Shown here: positions 1 through 9,006 of the stretch, piece by piece
Layout of the letters: each line of letters opens with the position of its first letter
How positions within the stretch are numbered: the stretch's first letter is position 1
Made by a program: the position numbers and the translations under genes
Notes under the pieces: generated by a model
Databases searched by the model: none
Told to the model about the DNA's origin: nothing
The model's input: only the letters and a program-made list of their open reading frames with translations
Assembly (NCBI GenBank): GCA_028281845.1
Contig: JANQJD010000013.1
Location: 75,615-138,222, forward strand
Direction of reading: 5' to 3'
Source: Rhodospirillales bacterium
Lineage (GTDB): Bacteria; Pseudomonadota; Alphaproteobacteria; Rhodospirillales; Rhodospirillaceae
Length of the DNA stretch: 62,608 nucleotides

Positions 1-3000
1 TTCGCCTCAGCACCATAGGCATAGCCACCCCAGATCACATAGGCATGGGCTAGATCCTCATCTGTTTCCCAACCTTTTTCGTCTATAAGAGCCTGCAGGC
101 CTGCACCATAAGCACCAGGCTGGGATCCAAAGACACGATGGCTAGCCATACGCCAAGCGGTATGAGTGGCGAGACCACCATCCGTGAAACGACGAACATC
201 TGCGCGGATATGTGCTGCTAAGGCATTGACTTCTGCCGGCTCATCCAGTGCAGCAACCGCCTGTGCCGCTGAATCGAACAACTCAATCAAGGCCGGAAAG
301 GCATCACGGAAAAAGCCAGAGACCCGTAGCGTAACGTCTACCCGCGGCCTGTCCAGCACTGACGCGGGGATAATCTCAAATCCTGTCACGCGCCGTGATA
401 TTGGCTCCCATTTTGGTCTCACGCCCATCAGAGCTAACCCTTGCGCAATGTCATCGCCACCTGTGCGCATGTTAGAGGTTCCCCATGCCGTCAAAGCTAC
501 TGCCCGTGGCCACTCTCCATGCTCTTGTAAATGCCGTTCCATGAGCAAAGTGGCTGATCGCCACCCCAATGTCCACGCGGCTGGTGTCGGCACAACACGT
601 GTATCAACGGAATAAAAATTCCGGCCTGTCGGTAAAACATCAGGCTTGCCTCGTGTGGGAGCTCCGGAGGGCCCTGGCAAAACAAATCGTCCTTCCAAAC
701 CACGCAATAGGCCGATCATCTCTGCGGTACCACAACTGTCTACGGTGGGTGCTAGCGTGCGACGAATCCACTCTATGACTGGTGCCGTATTGGCCCAGAG
801 AGCGTTTGTGGAGCGGAGAACAACAGTCTCACCTATCACAGCTTTTGCCAGCCACTCTAAACGCTCAACTGTGTCGCCAACAGTCCGCCAAGGAGATTCT
901 TTTCTAAGAAGAAATGGATACGGTCCATTCCACGGGTTGGCATAAGATTCGCTATCAAGCGGATCAAAACCAAGAGCCATATCGTCCGCAAGAGCTCTTA
1001 AGAGGGAGACTTCGTGTGGAGCGGAGCCGCGTGGCACGCGTGCCAGTGCAACTAGTAAGTCAAGACGCTGATTCCCTTCTGGAGCCTGCCCAAAGATATG
1101 AAGGCCATCACGGATTTGTAATTCTTTTAACGTGCACATATATGCATCAATTTTTTTTAAAGTTGTTTTATCATTGTCAGTTTGAGTAATGCCAAGGTCA
1201 CGGTCAATGCCTAGTACATGTATCGTAGACAGAATATCTTCCTTTAACACCTCGCAACGGCGAGGGTCCACCGTAGCGGCTTCGTAATATTCGTCCACAC
1301 GCTGTTCCAGGTCACGTAGTGGGCCATAAATCTCTGCGCGTGTGAGAGGCGGGATAAGGTGATCGACGATGACGGCAGAGGAGCGGCGCTTCGCTTGCGT
1401 ACCCTCGCCGGGATCATTGACGATGAAAGGATAAAGATGTGGTAAAGGGCCCAGTGCTACCTCCGGAAAGCATGCTGCAGACAAAGCTAATGACTTGCCT
1501 GGTAGCCACTCTAAATTGCCGTGTTTGCCCATATGTATGACCGCATGAGCGGAGAAGACCTCTCGTACCCAAGCGTAAAATGCCAAATAATGATGTGGTG
1601 GAACAAGCGCGGGGTCGTGATAGCTGGTCGCTGGGTCGATGTTATAGCCTCTCGCAGGTTGAACAGCGACTGCGACATGACCCAATCGCACTACCGGCAA
1701 GCTGAAGTGCCGATCACAACGCACAAATGGATCTTTTTCCGGCCCCCCCCAACGATTCCAAACCTGTTGCCGCACGATGGCCGGTTGGCGGGCCAGGAAC
1801 TCTTGATATGTACTCAGATCTAAACTTTCTGTGATACAATCAGGAACATTGTTTGAATTATTAGGAGAACAAGATAATAACATATCTAGTAAAGATCCTC
1901 CATCTGAGGGTGAATCTGCCACTCGATAGCCTACGGCGTCTAAAGCTTTCAGCACATTGACAGTCGCCTCTGGGGTATCGAGTCCTACCCCGTTACCAAT
2001 ACGCCCATCGCGGTTAGGATAGTTCGCAAGCACTATCATTACACGCCTTTCTGCCGCCGGCGTACGACGAAGACGTACCCAAGCTTTTGCAAGACGAGCA
2101 GTAAAAATAATTCTATCTTTTATAGGTTGAAAAAGCACAAGATCACATTCAGTTTTAGAATCTCTTGTAACAGAACCTTTAAAAGCAATTGCACGTGTGA
2201 GAAGACGTCCGTCTATTTCTGGCAAGGCCACATTCATGGCAATGTCCCGTACTGACAGACCATGCTGACCGACTTGCCAAGATTCTTCACTGGAAGAGGA
2301 GAGCACAATCTGTAGGACGGGACAATCTGTGATAAAAAATGGAGATTTACAATCTTTTGATTGATTTTTTAGATTATTTTTCTCTTTTTTAGCGTGCACG
2401 TTAACAGCAAAACCTGTAGCGTTCAGGATAATGTCAGGAGAGGCCTGCGCGAGAATTTCTCGCACGACAGTCGCTGCTAGCGAGTCTTTCAAGCTAGTTA
2501 CAAAAAGCAACAACGGATACAACCCCTCTTCCATGAGCGCATCTGCCAAAGAGTGAATTGCTTTTGTATCACCACATTGTATAAGTGCACGATAAAATAT
2601 TATTACTGCTACTGGTTTTATTAAGTCACGGCAACAATTTTCCCCTGCTTTCTTCCAAAGAGTTGAGACTGCATGAGGTGATCTGGGATCCTCATAGAGG
2701 CCAGCTGGCGGCAATGGGACTGGTTCCCGCCATTCCATCTGACGTCCGATCAATGTCGCAGCATAGCGTAGGAACTGCTGGGCATTGGTTCCCCCACCAT
2801 GTATCAAATAGCGCCATAGCCTTTCCGCAACTGGTGAGGGCACCGTGGAGAAAGATGTCAGGTCAGAATCCGGTCGATCGTCACCGGGTAAAAACGCGAC
2901 GGAAATGGTGTGACGCCGACAGAGCGCAGCAATCTGTTCTACCCCGTAGGACCAATAGCTACGGCCTCCCAGAATGCGCACAATAACTAGATTACTGTGT

Positions 3001-3224
3001 ATAATGATGCGCTCGTTATAGAGATCCACTGAAAATGGATGACAGAGTCGTAGGAGATTGGCCAAACGTAGTGTAAAAGCGTTGACATGATGATGCGCCG
3101 CCGCTAGGCAGGCGAGTTCTGTGTCAGCGGCTGATAGGAAGACGACCTCCCCTGGGGTCTGACAGAGATCAACTGCCTGAGCTCCCTCCGTGACAGTTCC
3201 TGGTGTAGCAAGCAGTAGATGCAT
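1..3224 (-). CDS. cobN: Cobaltochelatase subunit CobN (5' part; runs off the left edge)
   Basis: Large subunit of the ATP-dependent aerobic cobaltochelatase, which with CobS and CobT inserts cobalt into hydrogenobyrinate a,c-diamide in cobalamin synthesis. I translated the minus strand by eye. The start is ATG at 3224, giving MHLLLATPGTVTEGAQAVDL, the usual CobN opening. The spans I checked (about 3224-3120 and 2720-1800) are open in this frame. The hallmark HMGKHGNLEWLPGK lies near 1540-1500, followed by IVNDPGEGTQAKRR near 1430-1390. About 1,074 codons are present; the family is about 1,100-1,280 residues, so only the C-terminus is missing. The spacer to the divergent ispH is about 300 bp and I see no cobalamin riboswitch in it. 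The other cob genes here, cobM and cobW, are about 45 kb away. Confidence 0.93.
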   Translation of the reverse strand, partial: MHLLLATPGTVTEGAQAVDLCQTPGEVVFLSAADTELACLAAAHHHVNAFTLRLANLLRLCHPFSVDLYNERIIIHSNLVIVRILGGRSYWSYGVEQIAALCRRHTISVAFLPGDDRPDSDLTSFSTVPSPVAERLWRYLIHGGGTNAQQFLRYAATLIGRQMEWREPVPLPPAGLYEDPRSPHAVSTLWKKAGENCCRDLIKPVAVIIFYRALIQCGDTKAIHSLADALMEEGLYPLLLFVTSLKDSLAATVVREILAQASPDIILNATGFAVNVHAKKEKNNLKNQSKDCKSPFFITDCPVLQIVLSSSSEESWQVGQHGLSVRDIAMNVALPEIDGRLLTRAIAFKGSVTRDSKTECDLVLFQPIKDRIIFTARLAKAWVRLRRTPAAERRVMIVLANYPNRDGRIGNGVGLDTPEATVNVLKALDAVGYRVADSPSDGGSLLDMLLSCSPNNSNNVPDCITESLDLSTYQEFLARQPAIVRQQVWNRWGGPEKDPFVRCDRHFSLPVVRLGHVAVAVQPARGYNIDPATSYHDPALVPPHHYLAFYAWVREVFSAHAVIHMGKHGNLEWLPGKSLALSAACFPEVALGPLPHLYPFIVNDPGEGTQAKRRSSAVIVDHLIPPLTRAEIYGPLRDLEQRVDEYYEAATVDPRRCEVLKEDILSTIHVLGIDRDLGITQTDNDKTTLKKIDAYMCTLKELQIRDGLHIFGQAPEGNQRLDLLVALARVPRGSAPHEVSLLRALADDMALGFDPLDSESYANPWNGPYPFLLRKESPWRTVGDTVERLEWLAKAVIGETVVLRSTNALWANTAPVIEWIRRTLAPTVDSCGTAEMIGLLRGLEGRFVLPGPSGAPTRGKPDVLPTGRNFYSVDTRVVPTPAAWTLGWRSATLLMERHLQEHGEWPRAVALTAWGTSNMRTGGDDIAQGLALMGVRPKWEPISRRVTGFEIIPASVLDRPRVDVTLRVSGFFRDAFPALIELFDSAAQAVAALDEPAEVNALAAHIRADVRRFTDGGLATHTAWRMASHRVFGSQPGAYGAGLQALIDEKGWETDEDLAHAYVIWGGYAYGAEA

Positions 3225-3522
3225 AAGGAAGAAATCCTGTTAGGCGGTCCGTGTATGACGGCGACTACTTTAGCAGTGCAGTGTATTTTAGCAGTGTATC
3301 CAGCATCAGTCAGCTGGCGGTCAGTAGGTCACTCAATTATTTTCGTCGTGTGCGCGTGGCCCACAGGAGGCCTGAACACGCTCGAGCGACATGTGAGGTG
3401 AGCATTTCAGGACTATACAGATGGATCCATAGACACTCTATCACCGACTGTATCACCGTAGCGCTTTATGGCAGTCCTCACTGCTGGTACGATTGCTGCA
3501 ACGAAAGTGGAAGCTAAACAGC
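3225..3522. other. Divergent cobN/ispH spacer, no gene seen
   Basis: About 300 bp between the divergent starts of cobN and ispH. It must hold both promoters, but I cannot point to a convincing -35/-10 pair. There is a partial repeat of TAGCAGTG around 3282-3297. I looked on the minus strand for the conserved cobalamin-riboswitch B12 box and did not find it. Short open frames here match no family I know. Confidence 0.5.
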
Positions 3523-4476
3523 ATGCAAAAAAAGCCGTTAACAATCCTTTTGGCAGCGCCGCGTGGTTTCTGCGCTGGTGTTGATAGGGCCATTCAGACA
3601 GTCGAAGAGTCCCTGCGTCGCTTTGGAGCGCCGGTCTATGTTCGTCACGAAATCGTCCATAATCGTCATGTCGTGCAGATGCTGGAAACTAAAGGTGCGG
3701 TCTTTGTCGAAGAATTAGATCAGGTGCCAGATCGTGTGCCAATCATTTTCTCCGCACATGGCGTTCCTAAAGTCGTGACTCAAGAAGCAGAGCAGCGCCG
3801 CTTGTCCTACCTTGATGCGACATGTCCTCTGGTCAGCAAAGTTCATAACGAAGCAGAACGTCATTTTCAGAATGGCCGCCACATCATTCTGATCGGTCAT
3901 GCGGGCCATCCAGAAGTTGTTGGTACGATGGGCCAAGTGCCTGCAGGCTGGATCACACTGGTGGAAAATGAAAGACAAGCAGAAGCGTTGGATAATCTTG
4001 ACCAAACACGTCTTGCTTTTGTCACCCAAACTACTCTGTCTGTAGACGATGCTGCCGCTATTATCGCTGTGTTGCAAAGGCGATTCCCGACCATCTGCGG
4101 ACCACGCAAGGAGGATATCTGCTATGCCACAACGAACCGCCAGAAAGCGGTGAAGACAATTGTCCGCCAGTGCGATGCACTCTTAGTCATAGGCGCACCG
4201 AATTCGTCCAACGCTCGTCGTCTCGTTGAAGTCGCTCGTAGTGAACATTGTGAACGGGCGATGTTGATTCAAAGTGCCGAGGAGGTCGATTGGAATATGA
4301 TCGCTAATGTACGCACACTCGGTATTACGGCGAGTGCCTCGACTCCTGAAGTCCTCATAGACGCCTTGCTGTCCGAAGCGAGCGATCGTTTCCATGTTAG
4401 AATCAATGAGGTAAGAGTGGCGACTGAAGCGGTTACATTCAAATTACCCTCTGCTCTCGAGAGTGATGAATCATAA
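3523..4476 (+). CDS. ispH: 4-hydroxy-3-methylbut-2-enyl diphosphate reductase
   Basis: Last enzyme of the MEP isoprenoid pathway. This iron-sulfur enzyme reduces HMBPP to IPP and DMAPP in the cytoplasm. The three cluster cysteines are visible: C17 in APRGFCAGVDRA, C101 in DATCPLVSKVH and C200 in ICYATTNRQ. The conserved SAHG motif is near residue 77. I chose ATG 3523 (317 aa) because MQKKPLTILLAAPRGFCAG matches the usual N-terminus. A TTG ten codons upstream (3493) keeps the frame open but adds no family sequence. The same pathway appears again at ispA and dxs near 32-35 kb, so isoprenoid synthesis by the MEP route looks intact. Confidence 0.95.
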   Translation: MQKKPLTILLAAPRGFCAGVDRAIQTVEESLRRFGAPVYVRHEIVHNRHVVQMLETKGAVFVEELDQVPDRVPIIFSAHGVPKVVTQEAEQRRLSYLDATCPLVSKVHNEAERHFQNGRHIILIGHAGHPEVVGTMGQVPAGWITLVENERQAEALDNLDQTRLAFVTQTTLSVDDAAAIIAVLQRRFPTICGPRKEDICYATTNRQKAVKTIVRQCDALLVIGAPNSSNARRLVEVARSEHCERAMLIQSAEEVDWNMIANVRTLGITASASTPEVLIDALLSEASDRFHVRINEVRVATEAVTFKLPSALESDES

Positions 4477-4537
4477 AGCATAAAGGGGAAGAGGCGCCAC
4501 GTTTTCTCTGCGAAGGCTATGCGTCATACACGCTTAC

Positions 4538-5209
4538 TCAGCCACTCAGCCACTCCTGACGTAGCCTGTCACGATGTAGTGCAAACCATAGCATGGCCAT
4601 CAGGATGGCCCCGTTGTTGAAAGCACCTTGTGCAAGCATTCTAAGGGCTGTCTCTGATGAAATTACTGAGACGATAATATCTTCCCCTTCATCAACACAA
4701 CCATGAATACCAAAAACATGAAAAGAATCGACTTTCCCACAAAAAAGCTCTACCGTTTCTGTAGAGGCTCCCGGACTCACTAAGTAGCAGCCAACTCTTT
4801 CTAAGGTTGTAACATCACAGCCCGCCTCTTCACGGACTTCGCGGCGGGCTACTTGTTCCGCGGTCTCGCCATTCTCTATAATACCGGCGACCACTTCGAG
4901 GAGCCATGGATCCCAACACACGGCTAGGGCACCGATACGGAACTGTTTGATGAAGACCAAAGCATCTCTGTCCGGATCGTAGAGCAGCACCGCTACCGCA
5001 TGCCCTCTCTCAAACAATTCACGCTCGATCTTCTGACTCCAACCACCCGTATGCAGACGATACCGTAGACAGTAGGAGTCAACACGGAAAAATCCCTGAT
5101 AGGCTGTATGGCACGACAAAACATCGACATTCTCAGCCCACCCACTGCCCGACGACGCCACCTGTTCTTTCTCTCTGTCTGAATCCTTCAGCCTGTCATG
5201 GATTGTCAT
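4538..5209 (-). CDS. Nudix hydrolase, ADP-ribose pyrophosphatase type
   Basis: Likely cleaves ADP-ribose or a related nucleoside diphosphate sugar to AMP and ribose 5-phosphate. The Nudix box is complete at residues 109-131 (GIIENGETAEQ then REVREEAG), followed about 20 residues later by SPGAS, a pattern seen in the NudF/ADP-ribose class. About 223 aa, normal for the family. ATG at 5209 is preferred because AGGA sits six bases upstream. An in-frame ATG at 5221 has its AGGA too close, only two bases away. It converges with ispH and is not in an obvious operon. Exact substrate cannot be decided from sequence. Confidence 0.85.
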   Translation of the reverse strand: MTIHDRLKDSDREKEQVASSGSGWAENVDVLSCHTAYQGFFRVDSYCLRYRLHTGGWSQKIERELFERGHAVAVLLYDPDRDALVFIKQFRIGALAVCWDPWLLEVVAGIIENGETAEQVARREVREEAGCDVTTLERVGCYLVSPGASTETVELFCGKVDSFHVFGIHGCVDEGEDIIVSVISSETALRMLAQGAFNNGAILMAMLWFALHRDRLRQEWLSG

Positions 5210-5434
5210 AGCGATCCTCATATTCCTGTCATCCGCCCATGTTTGCTCTACACTGAACAGATGATTTTCTTCTTGGAAGACATGATATCAGTTCTTTCTC
5301 GATTCATTTATTGAAGTTATAAAGTTTTTATAAAGTGTTATGTAAATAAAAAATTATTTTTTTAAATAGAAATATTCTTTCAATTTTACCGTCATACAAT
5401 TTAATATGTTTGAGAATAAAGAAGAGTTCGGTAT

Positions 5435-6151
5435 ATGGAGCCCCACAACAGAATACCTGACCGTTCGCATGAGGCTGCTTTCATTTGGGAAGTTAACAAG
5501 GACTTGCGTGCGGAACACCTGCAGCAGCTTTGGCGAAAATATAGTGGCCTTATCTTGACAATGACCGTTTTTCTTCTCCTCCTGATAGGCGGATCTGAGG
5601 TCTGGAAACAATGGCAGGCTAGAAAAATTGCAGCCTATGCTCTTCGCTATGATGAATCTAGTTTTCTCATGGAGTCTGGTCATACAGCTGAAGGTGCTGC
5701 TATGTTGGCAGCCCTGGCTGCCGAGGCTGACGGCGGGTACAAGGTTTTAGCGACATTTCGGCTAGCGGCTGTCTTTGCCAAACAGGAAAAGAATGGTGAT
5801 TTTGCTAAATCTCTAGCCATGTGGAGACGGGCCGCAGCCAATCCTGGCGTCCCCAGACCTTATCGTGAGGCCGCTGCTCTTTTTACATCTTTAAATGGTA
5901 TAGGTATTATACCTGACAACGAAATATATTATATTCTATCCCCTCTGATAGCAGAAAAGAGTCCGTGGCGTTTTGTCGCGCTTGAAATTACCGCAATCCT
6001 AGCCATACAACGGGAAGATACTATCACCGCTCACGTTATCCTGGCTCGCCTGGCTGATGACATGCAGGCACCTGCCGGTATCCGCAGTCGTGCCAATATT
6101 CTACGGCAAACCCTGCCGCTCTTTTCTATGGGACAGGACAAAGGCACGTAA
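5435..6151 (+). CDS. Membrane-anchored TPR-like (YfgM-type) protein
   Basis: A 238-aa protein with a short cytoplasmic N-terminus, one hydrophobic membrane segment at about residues 38-56 (LILTMTVFLLLLIGG core), and an alanine-rich helical periplasmic part. This is the layout of the alphaproteobacterial TPR_21/YfgM-like family. YfgM of E. coli is a periplasmic chaperone-like partner of the Sec translocon. The gene lies directly before a BamB-like lipoprotein gene and der, the standard alphaproteobacterial order (TPR protein, PQQ beta-propeller protein, Der). The assignment rests on topology plus context, since the repeats themselves are weak. A role in outer-membrane protein traffic is inferred. 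Confidence 0.75.
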   Translation: MEPHNRIPDRSHEAAFIWEVNKDLRAEHLQQLWRKYSGLILTMTVFLLLLIGGSEVWKQWQARKIAAYALRYDESSFLMESGHTAEGAAMLAALAAEADGGYKVLATFRLAAVFAKQEKNGDFAKSLAMWRRAAANPGVPRPYREAAALFTSLNGIGIIPDNEIYYILSPLIAEKSPWRFVALEITAILAIQREDTITAHVILARLADDMQAPAGIRSRANILRQTLPLFSMGQDKGT

Positions 6152-6162
6152 TAGGGGGCTAT

Positions 6163-7494
6163 TTGCGCCGCTTCCTTGTGATCATTGCTCTTCTGGCTGT
6201 TGGGCTGAATCTGACGGCTTGCGATTTCTGGCGAGGAAGTCAGAAGGGGCAGTCCATGCAAGGCAAGCGGATTTCTGTGCTTGCACATGAACGTACTTTG
6301 AAGCTGGAAACAAGTCTACCTTCACATATTACTTTACCGCCTGCGCAGCGCAATAGAGAGTGGATGCAATCAGGAGGACGCTATACGCATATGGCACCTC
6401 ATTTAGAGGTTAATGATATTGTCAATCAAATATGGAAATGTAAAAGAGTAGATAAAATTAATAAAAGTGATAATATAGAAGTTTTTCTTGCAATAGCAGA
6501 AAAACGGATTTATCTGATCAATTCTCAAGCGGTCGTCTACGGTATAGACTCTCAGTCTGGTCACACCTTATGGAAAACAAACCTGCTGCCAAAGTCGGAA
6601 GGACTGGACACTCTACTCGCCGGTGGCATTGCTGCGGATGGAAAAGGAAGGATTTTCATTACGACTGGCTGGGGTAGCGTGGTAGCACTGCGTTCTGACA
6701 CAGGCGCTATCCTGTGGCGTAAGCGCGCCGGCGGTGGGATTCCAATCCGGACGGCTCCCACTATCAGGGGATCGCGAGTGTTTATTGTCAACAGGGAAAA
6801 TGAAATCAGGGCTTTGGCAATAGAGAGTGGGGAGGAACTATGGTACCGTCGTGGTGTAGCAGAAGTCACAACAATGCTTGGAGGGGCGCCACCAGCAGTA
6901 GATGGTAGTATAGTGGTGGTGGCTCTTTCTTCGGGAGAGCTTGTGGCTCTACGTGCTGAGAATGGCAAACAGATGTGGAGTGCTCCTCTCGCCAGGAGAC
7001 ATGGCGAGGTTTTTTTTAATAGTTTATCTTATTTTGTATCACATCCTATAATTGATGATGGGTATGTGTATGCTGTGACCCACAACGGTTTGATGGTAGC
7101 CATCCACCTTCATTCTGGAGAATGCTTATGGGAAATAGCGATAGGTAGTGATTATCCTCCTATAGTGGTAAATGATTTTTTGTTTGTCCTAACGACAGAT
7201 GGTGATCTTGTCGCCGTAGAGGCCCAGAGTGGCCGCCTTGTTTGGATAAAAGAACTACCACGCTGGAAAAATCCAGAGAATATGGATGAGCGAATCGACT
7301 GGACTTGCCCTGTCCTAGTAGGGGATAGACTGGTCGTCGTCAGTTTACACGGGAAAATTGTTATCGTATCGCCTTACACTGGTTCTCTGCTTGGTGAGAG
7401 TGAGTTGCAGGCTGAGATTCGCCTCCCTCCTGTTGTGGCGGATCGGACAACTTATTTTTTCACGAATGGTGGTGAGCTGATTGCCTATCAGTAA
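6163..7494 (+). CDS. bamB: BamB-like PQQ beta-propeller lipoprotein
   Basis: Probable scaffold lipoprotein of the outer-membrane beta-barrel assembly machinery. The start is TTG at 6163, with AGGGGG six bases upstream. The N-terminus is a lipoprotein signal: basic MRRF, a hydrophobic core, then lipobox LTAC with the lipidated cysteine at residue 20. The rest is a beta-propeller with repeated G..LW or A..SG..LW blades, for example SQSGHTLWKT, SDTGAILWRK and AESGEELWYR-like turns. 443 aa, slightly longer than E. coli BamB (392). The +2 residue after the cysteine is Asp, which in E. coli retains lipoproteins in the inner membrane; whether that applies here is unknown. It is 11 bases downstream of the TPR-like gene and 43 upstream of der, probably one operon. 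Confidence 0.85.
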   Translation: MRRFLVIIALLAVGLNLTACDFWRGSQKGQSMQGKRISVLAHERTLKLETSLPSHITLPPAQRNREWMQSGGRYTHMAPHLEVNDIVNQIWKCKRVDKINKSDNIEVFLAIAEKRIYLINSQAVVYGIDSQSGHTLWKTNLLPKSEGLDTLLAGGIAADGKGRIFITTGWGSVVALRSDTGAILWRKRAGGGIPIRTAPTIRGSRVFIVNRENEIRALAIESGEELWYRRGVAEVTTMLGGAPPAVDGSIVVVALSSGELVALRAENGKQMWSAPLARRHGEVFFNSLSYFVSHPIIDDGYVYAVTHNGLMVAIHLHSGECLWEIAIGSDYPPIVVNDFLFVLTTDGDLVAVEAQSGRLVWIKELPRWKNPENMDERIDWTCPVLVGDRLVVVSLHGKIVIVSPYTGSLLGESELQAEIRLPPVVADRTTYFFTNGGELIAYQ

Positions 7495-7537
7495 ATAAGT
7501 GTAAGGCAAGTAAGCGCTTGGAAAGCCAGAAAGAGCC

Positions 7538-8890
7538 ATGAGTTTTGTTGTTGCCATCGTCGGCCGGCCCAATGTCGGCAAGTCGACTCTTTTCAACCGT
7601 CTTGTCGGCAGGCGCGCAGCGATTGTCCATAAGCGGCCTGGTGTGACTCGAGATAGACGAGAAGGCCAGGCCACGGTGGGCGGTTTAACTTTCACAGCCA
7701 TAGATACTGCAGGGTTAGAAGAAGCAGCACCAGAGACGTTAGAAGGACGTTTATATGCTCAGACGCGAAAGGCCGTTGCCCAGGCGGATGTCGCTCTGAT
7801 GCTGATTGATGCCCGTCTTGGGGTGACATCAGGGGATCACCACTTTGCTCGTGTTCTACGGCAATGGCGTACACCTTTAGTGCTAGTCGCTAATAAGTGC
7901 GAGCACACTGCAACCCGATTGGTTTTTGGGGAAGCCTATGCTTTAGGGCTAGGGGAACCGATTTTTCTATCGGCTGAACACGGGGAGGGTCTAGCGAACC
8001 TCGTAGAAGCTCTATTGCCTTTTTACGATAGCGACAGAACGGTTTCTGATGAAGTTGTTGGTTATTATAATAATTCTATTTTTACTATAGCTGTTGTGGG
8101 GCGTCCAAATGTTGGGAAATCTACATTAGTTAATCATTTTTTAAATGATGAAAGAGTGATAACAGGTCCTGAAGAGGGAATTACAAGGGATGTGATATCT
8201 GTAAAATGTAATTTACATGGTCATTTTATTCGAATTTTAGATACTCCAGGAATGAGAAAACCCGTAAAAATAAAGGATTCTTTAGAAAAAGAAGCGATAA
8301 GTAGTGCATTGAAGGCAATAGATCTTGCACAAATTATTGTTTTGTTGCTAGACCCAAGCGCAATGTTGGAACGGCAGGATCTCGCCATTGCCCGTACGGT
8401 TATTAGAGAAGGGCGTGCTCTGGTCATCGCTGTTAACAAGTGGGATACAGTACGCGACTCTGTCGCTGTAGAGGAGAGACTACAAACGCGGCTCGCACAC
8501 ACGCTGCCACAGGCATGGGGTTTGCGTGCGACTCCTCTGTCAGCGCAGACTGGAGCGGGGGTAGAGCAGCTGTTGCAGGCGGTCTTCAATACCTCTGTCC
8601 TTTGGAACAGACGTATACGAACAGCGAATCTTAACCGCTGGTTATCTACAATCGTAAACCGCCACCCTCCGCCCCTCGGGCGACACGGCCGCCGTCTCCA
8701 GCTGCGCTATTTGACACAGACTGGCACACGACCGCCTACATTCGTACTGTTCAGCAGCCGGCCGGAGGATTTACCAAATTCCTATTTGCGCTATCTGATT
8801 AATGACTTGCGGCGAACATTTGACCTGCCAGCTGTCCCTGTGCGGCTCTATACCAGGCGAAACGGGACGTCTTATCCACCGCATGTATAG
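7538..8890 (+). CDS. der: Ribosome biogenesis GTPase Der (EngA)
   Basis: Essential double-GTPase for 50S ribosomal subunit maturation. The motif [10 protein letters not shown] occurs twice, at about residues 9-18 and 188-197, each followed by switch motifs (DTAGLEE and DTPGMRK) and an NKxD-type motif (ANKCEHT in the first domain, NKWD in the second). The C-terminal KH-like domain, rich in arginine, covers the last 100 residues. 450 aa is normal. ATG 7538 has an AGAAAGAG purine run upstream. In the first GTPase domain the usual NKxD reads NKCE, a departure at the base-recognition Asp worth noting. The gene closes the TPR-bamB-der operon. Confidence 0.96.
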   Translation: MSFVVAIVGRPNVGKSTLFNRLVGRRAAIVHKRPGVTRDRREGQATVGGLTFTAIDTAGLEEAAPETLEGRLYAQTRKAVAQADVALMLIDARLGVTSGDHHFARVLRQWRTPLVLVANKCEHTATRLVFGEAYALGLGEPIFLSAEHGEGLANLVEALLPFYDSDRTVSDEVVGYYNNSIFTIAVVGRPNVGKSTLVNHFLNDERVITGPEEGITRDVISVKCNLHGHFIRILDTPGMRKPVKIKDSLEKEAISSALKAIDLAQIIVLLLDPSAMLERQDLAIARTVIREGRALVIAVNKWDTVRDSVAVEERLQTRLAHTLPQAWGLRATPLSAQTGAGVEQLLQAVFNTSVLWNRRIRTANLNRWLSTIVNRHPPPLGRHGRRLQLRYLTQTGTRPPTFVLFSSRPEDLPNSYLRYLINDLRRTFDLPAVPVRLYTRRNGTSYPPHV

Positions 8891-8954
8891 TCATGAGGGC
8901 GGGGAGCGTTTTTGCCTTTGTGTCTGGAGGCGGGACGAATGGTTGTGTTGGAAA

Positions 8955-9006
8955 GAAAAGTCAAAAGAGGTGTCAAATCGGTGTGTTGGCAAGAAAGGTC
9001 AAATCT
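8955..9006 (+). repeat. Imperfect direct repeat before the PEP mutase start
   Basis: Two similar segments lie just upstream of the chosen start at 9007: GTGTTGGAAAGAAAAGTCAA, and about 40 bases later GTGTTGGCAAGAAAGGTCAA. The second copy supplies the AAAGG Shine-Dalgarno sequence used at 9007. The longer open frame from 8893 would translate these repeats into a basic leader unlike any family member, which argues for the 9007 start. Confidence 0.6.

Noticed and set aside
1..3224. cobN as a broken gene, because its plus strand is full of medium open frames
   Set aside because: The minus-strand frame is open over every span I checked and carries CobN motifs in order; the plus-strand frames are shadows.
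3225..3522. Possible cobalamin riboswitch before cobN
   Set aside because: The conserved B12 box and its flanking stems are not found on the minus strand.
8893..9006. N-terminal extension of the PEP mutase fusion
   Set aside because: It would translate an imperfect DNA repeat into a basic leader absent from the family; ATG 9007 has a good ribosome site.
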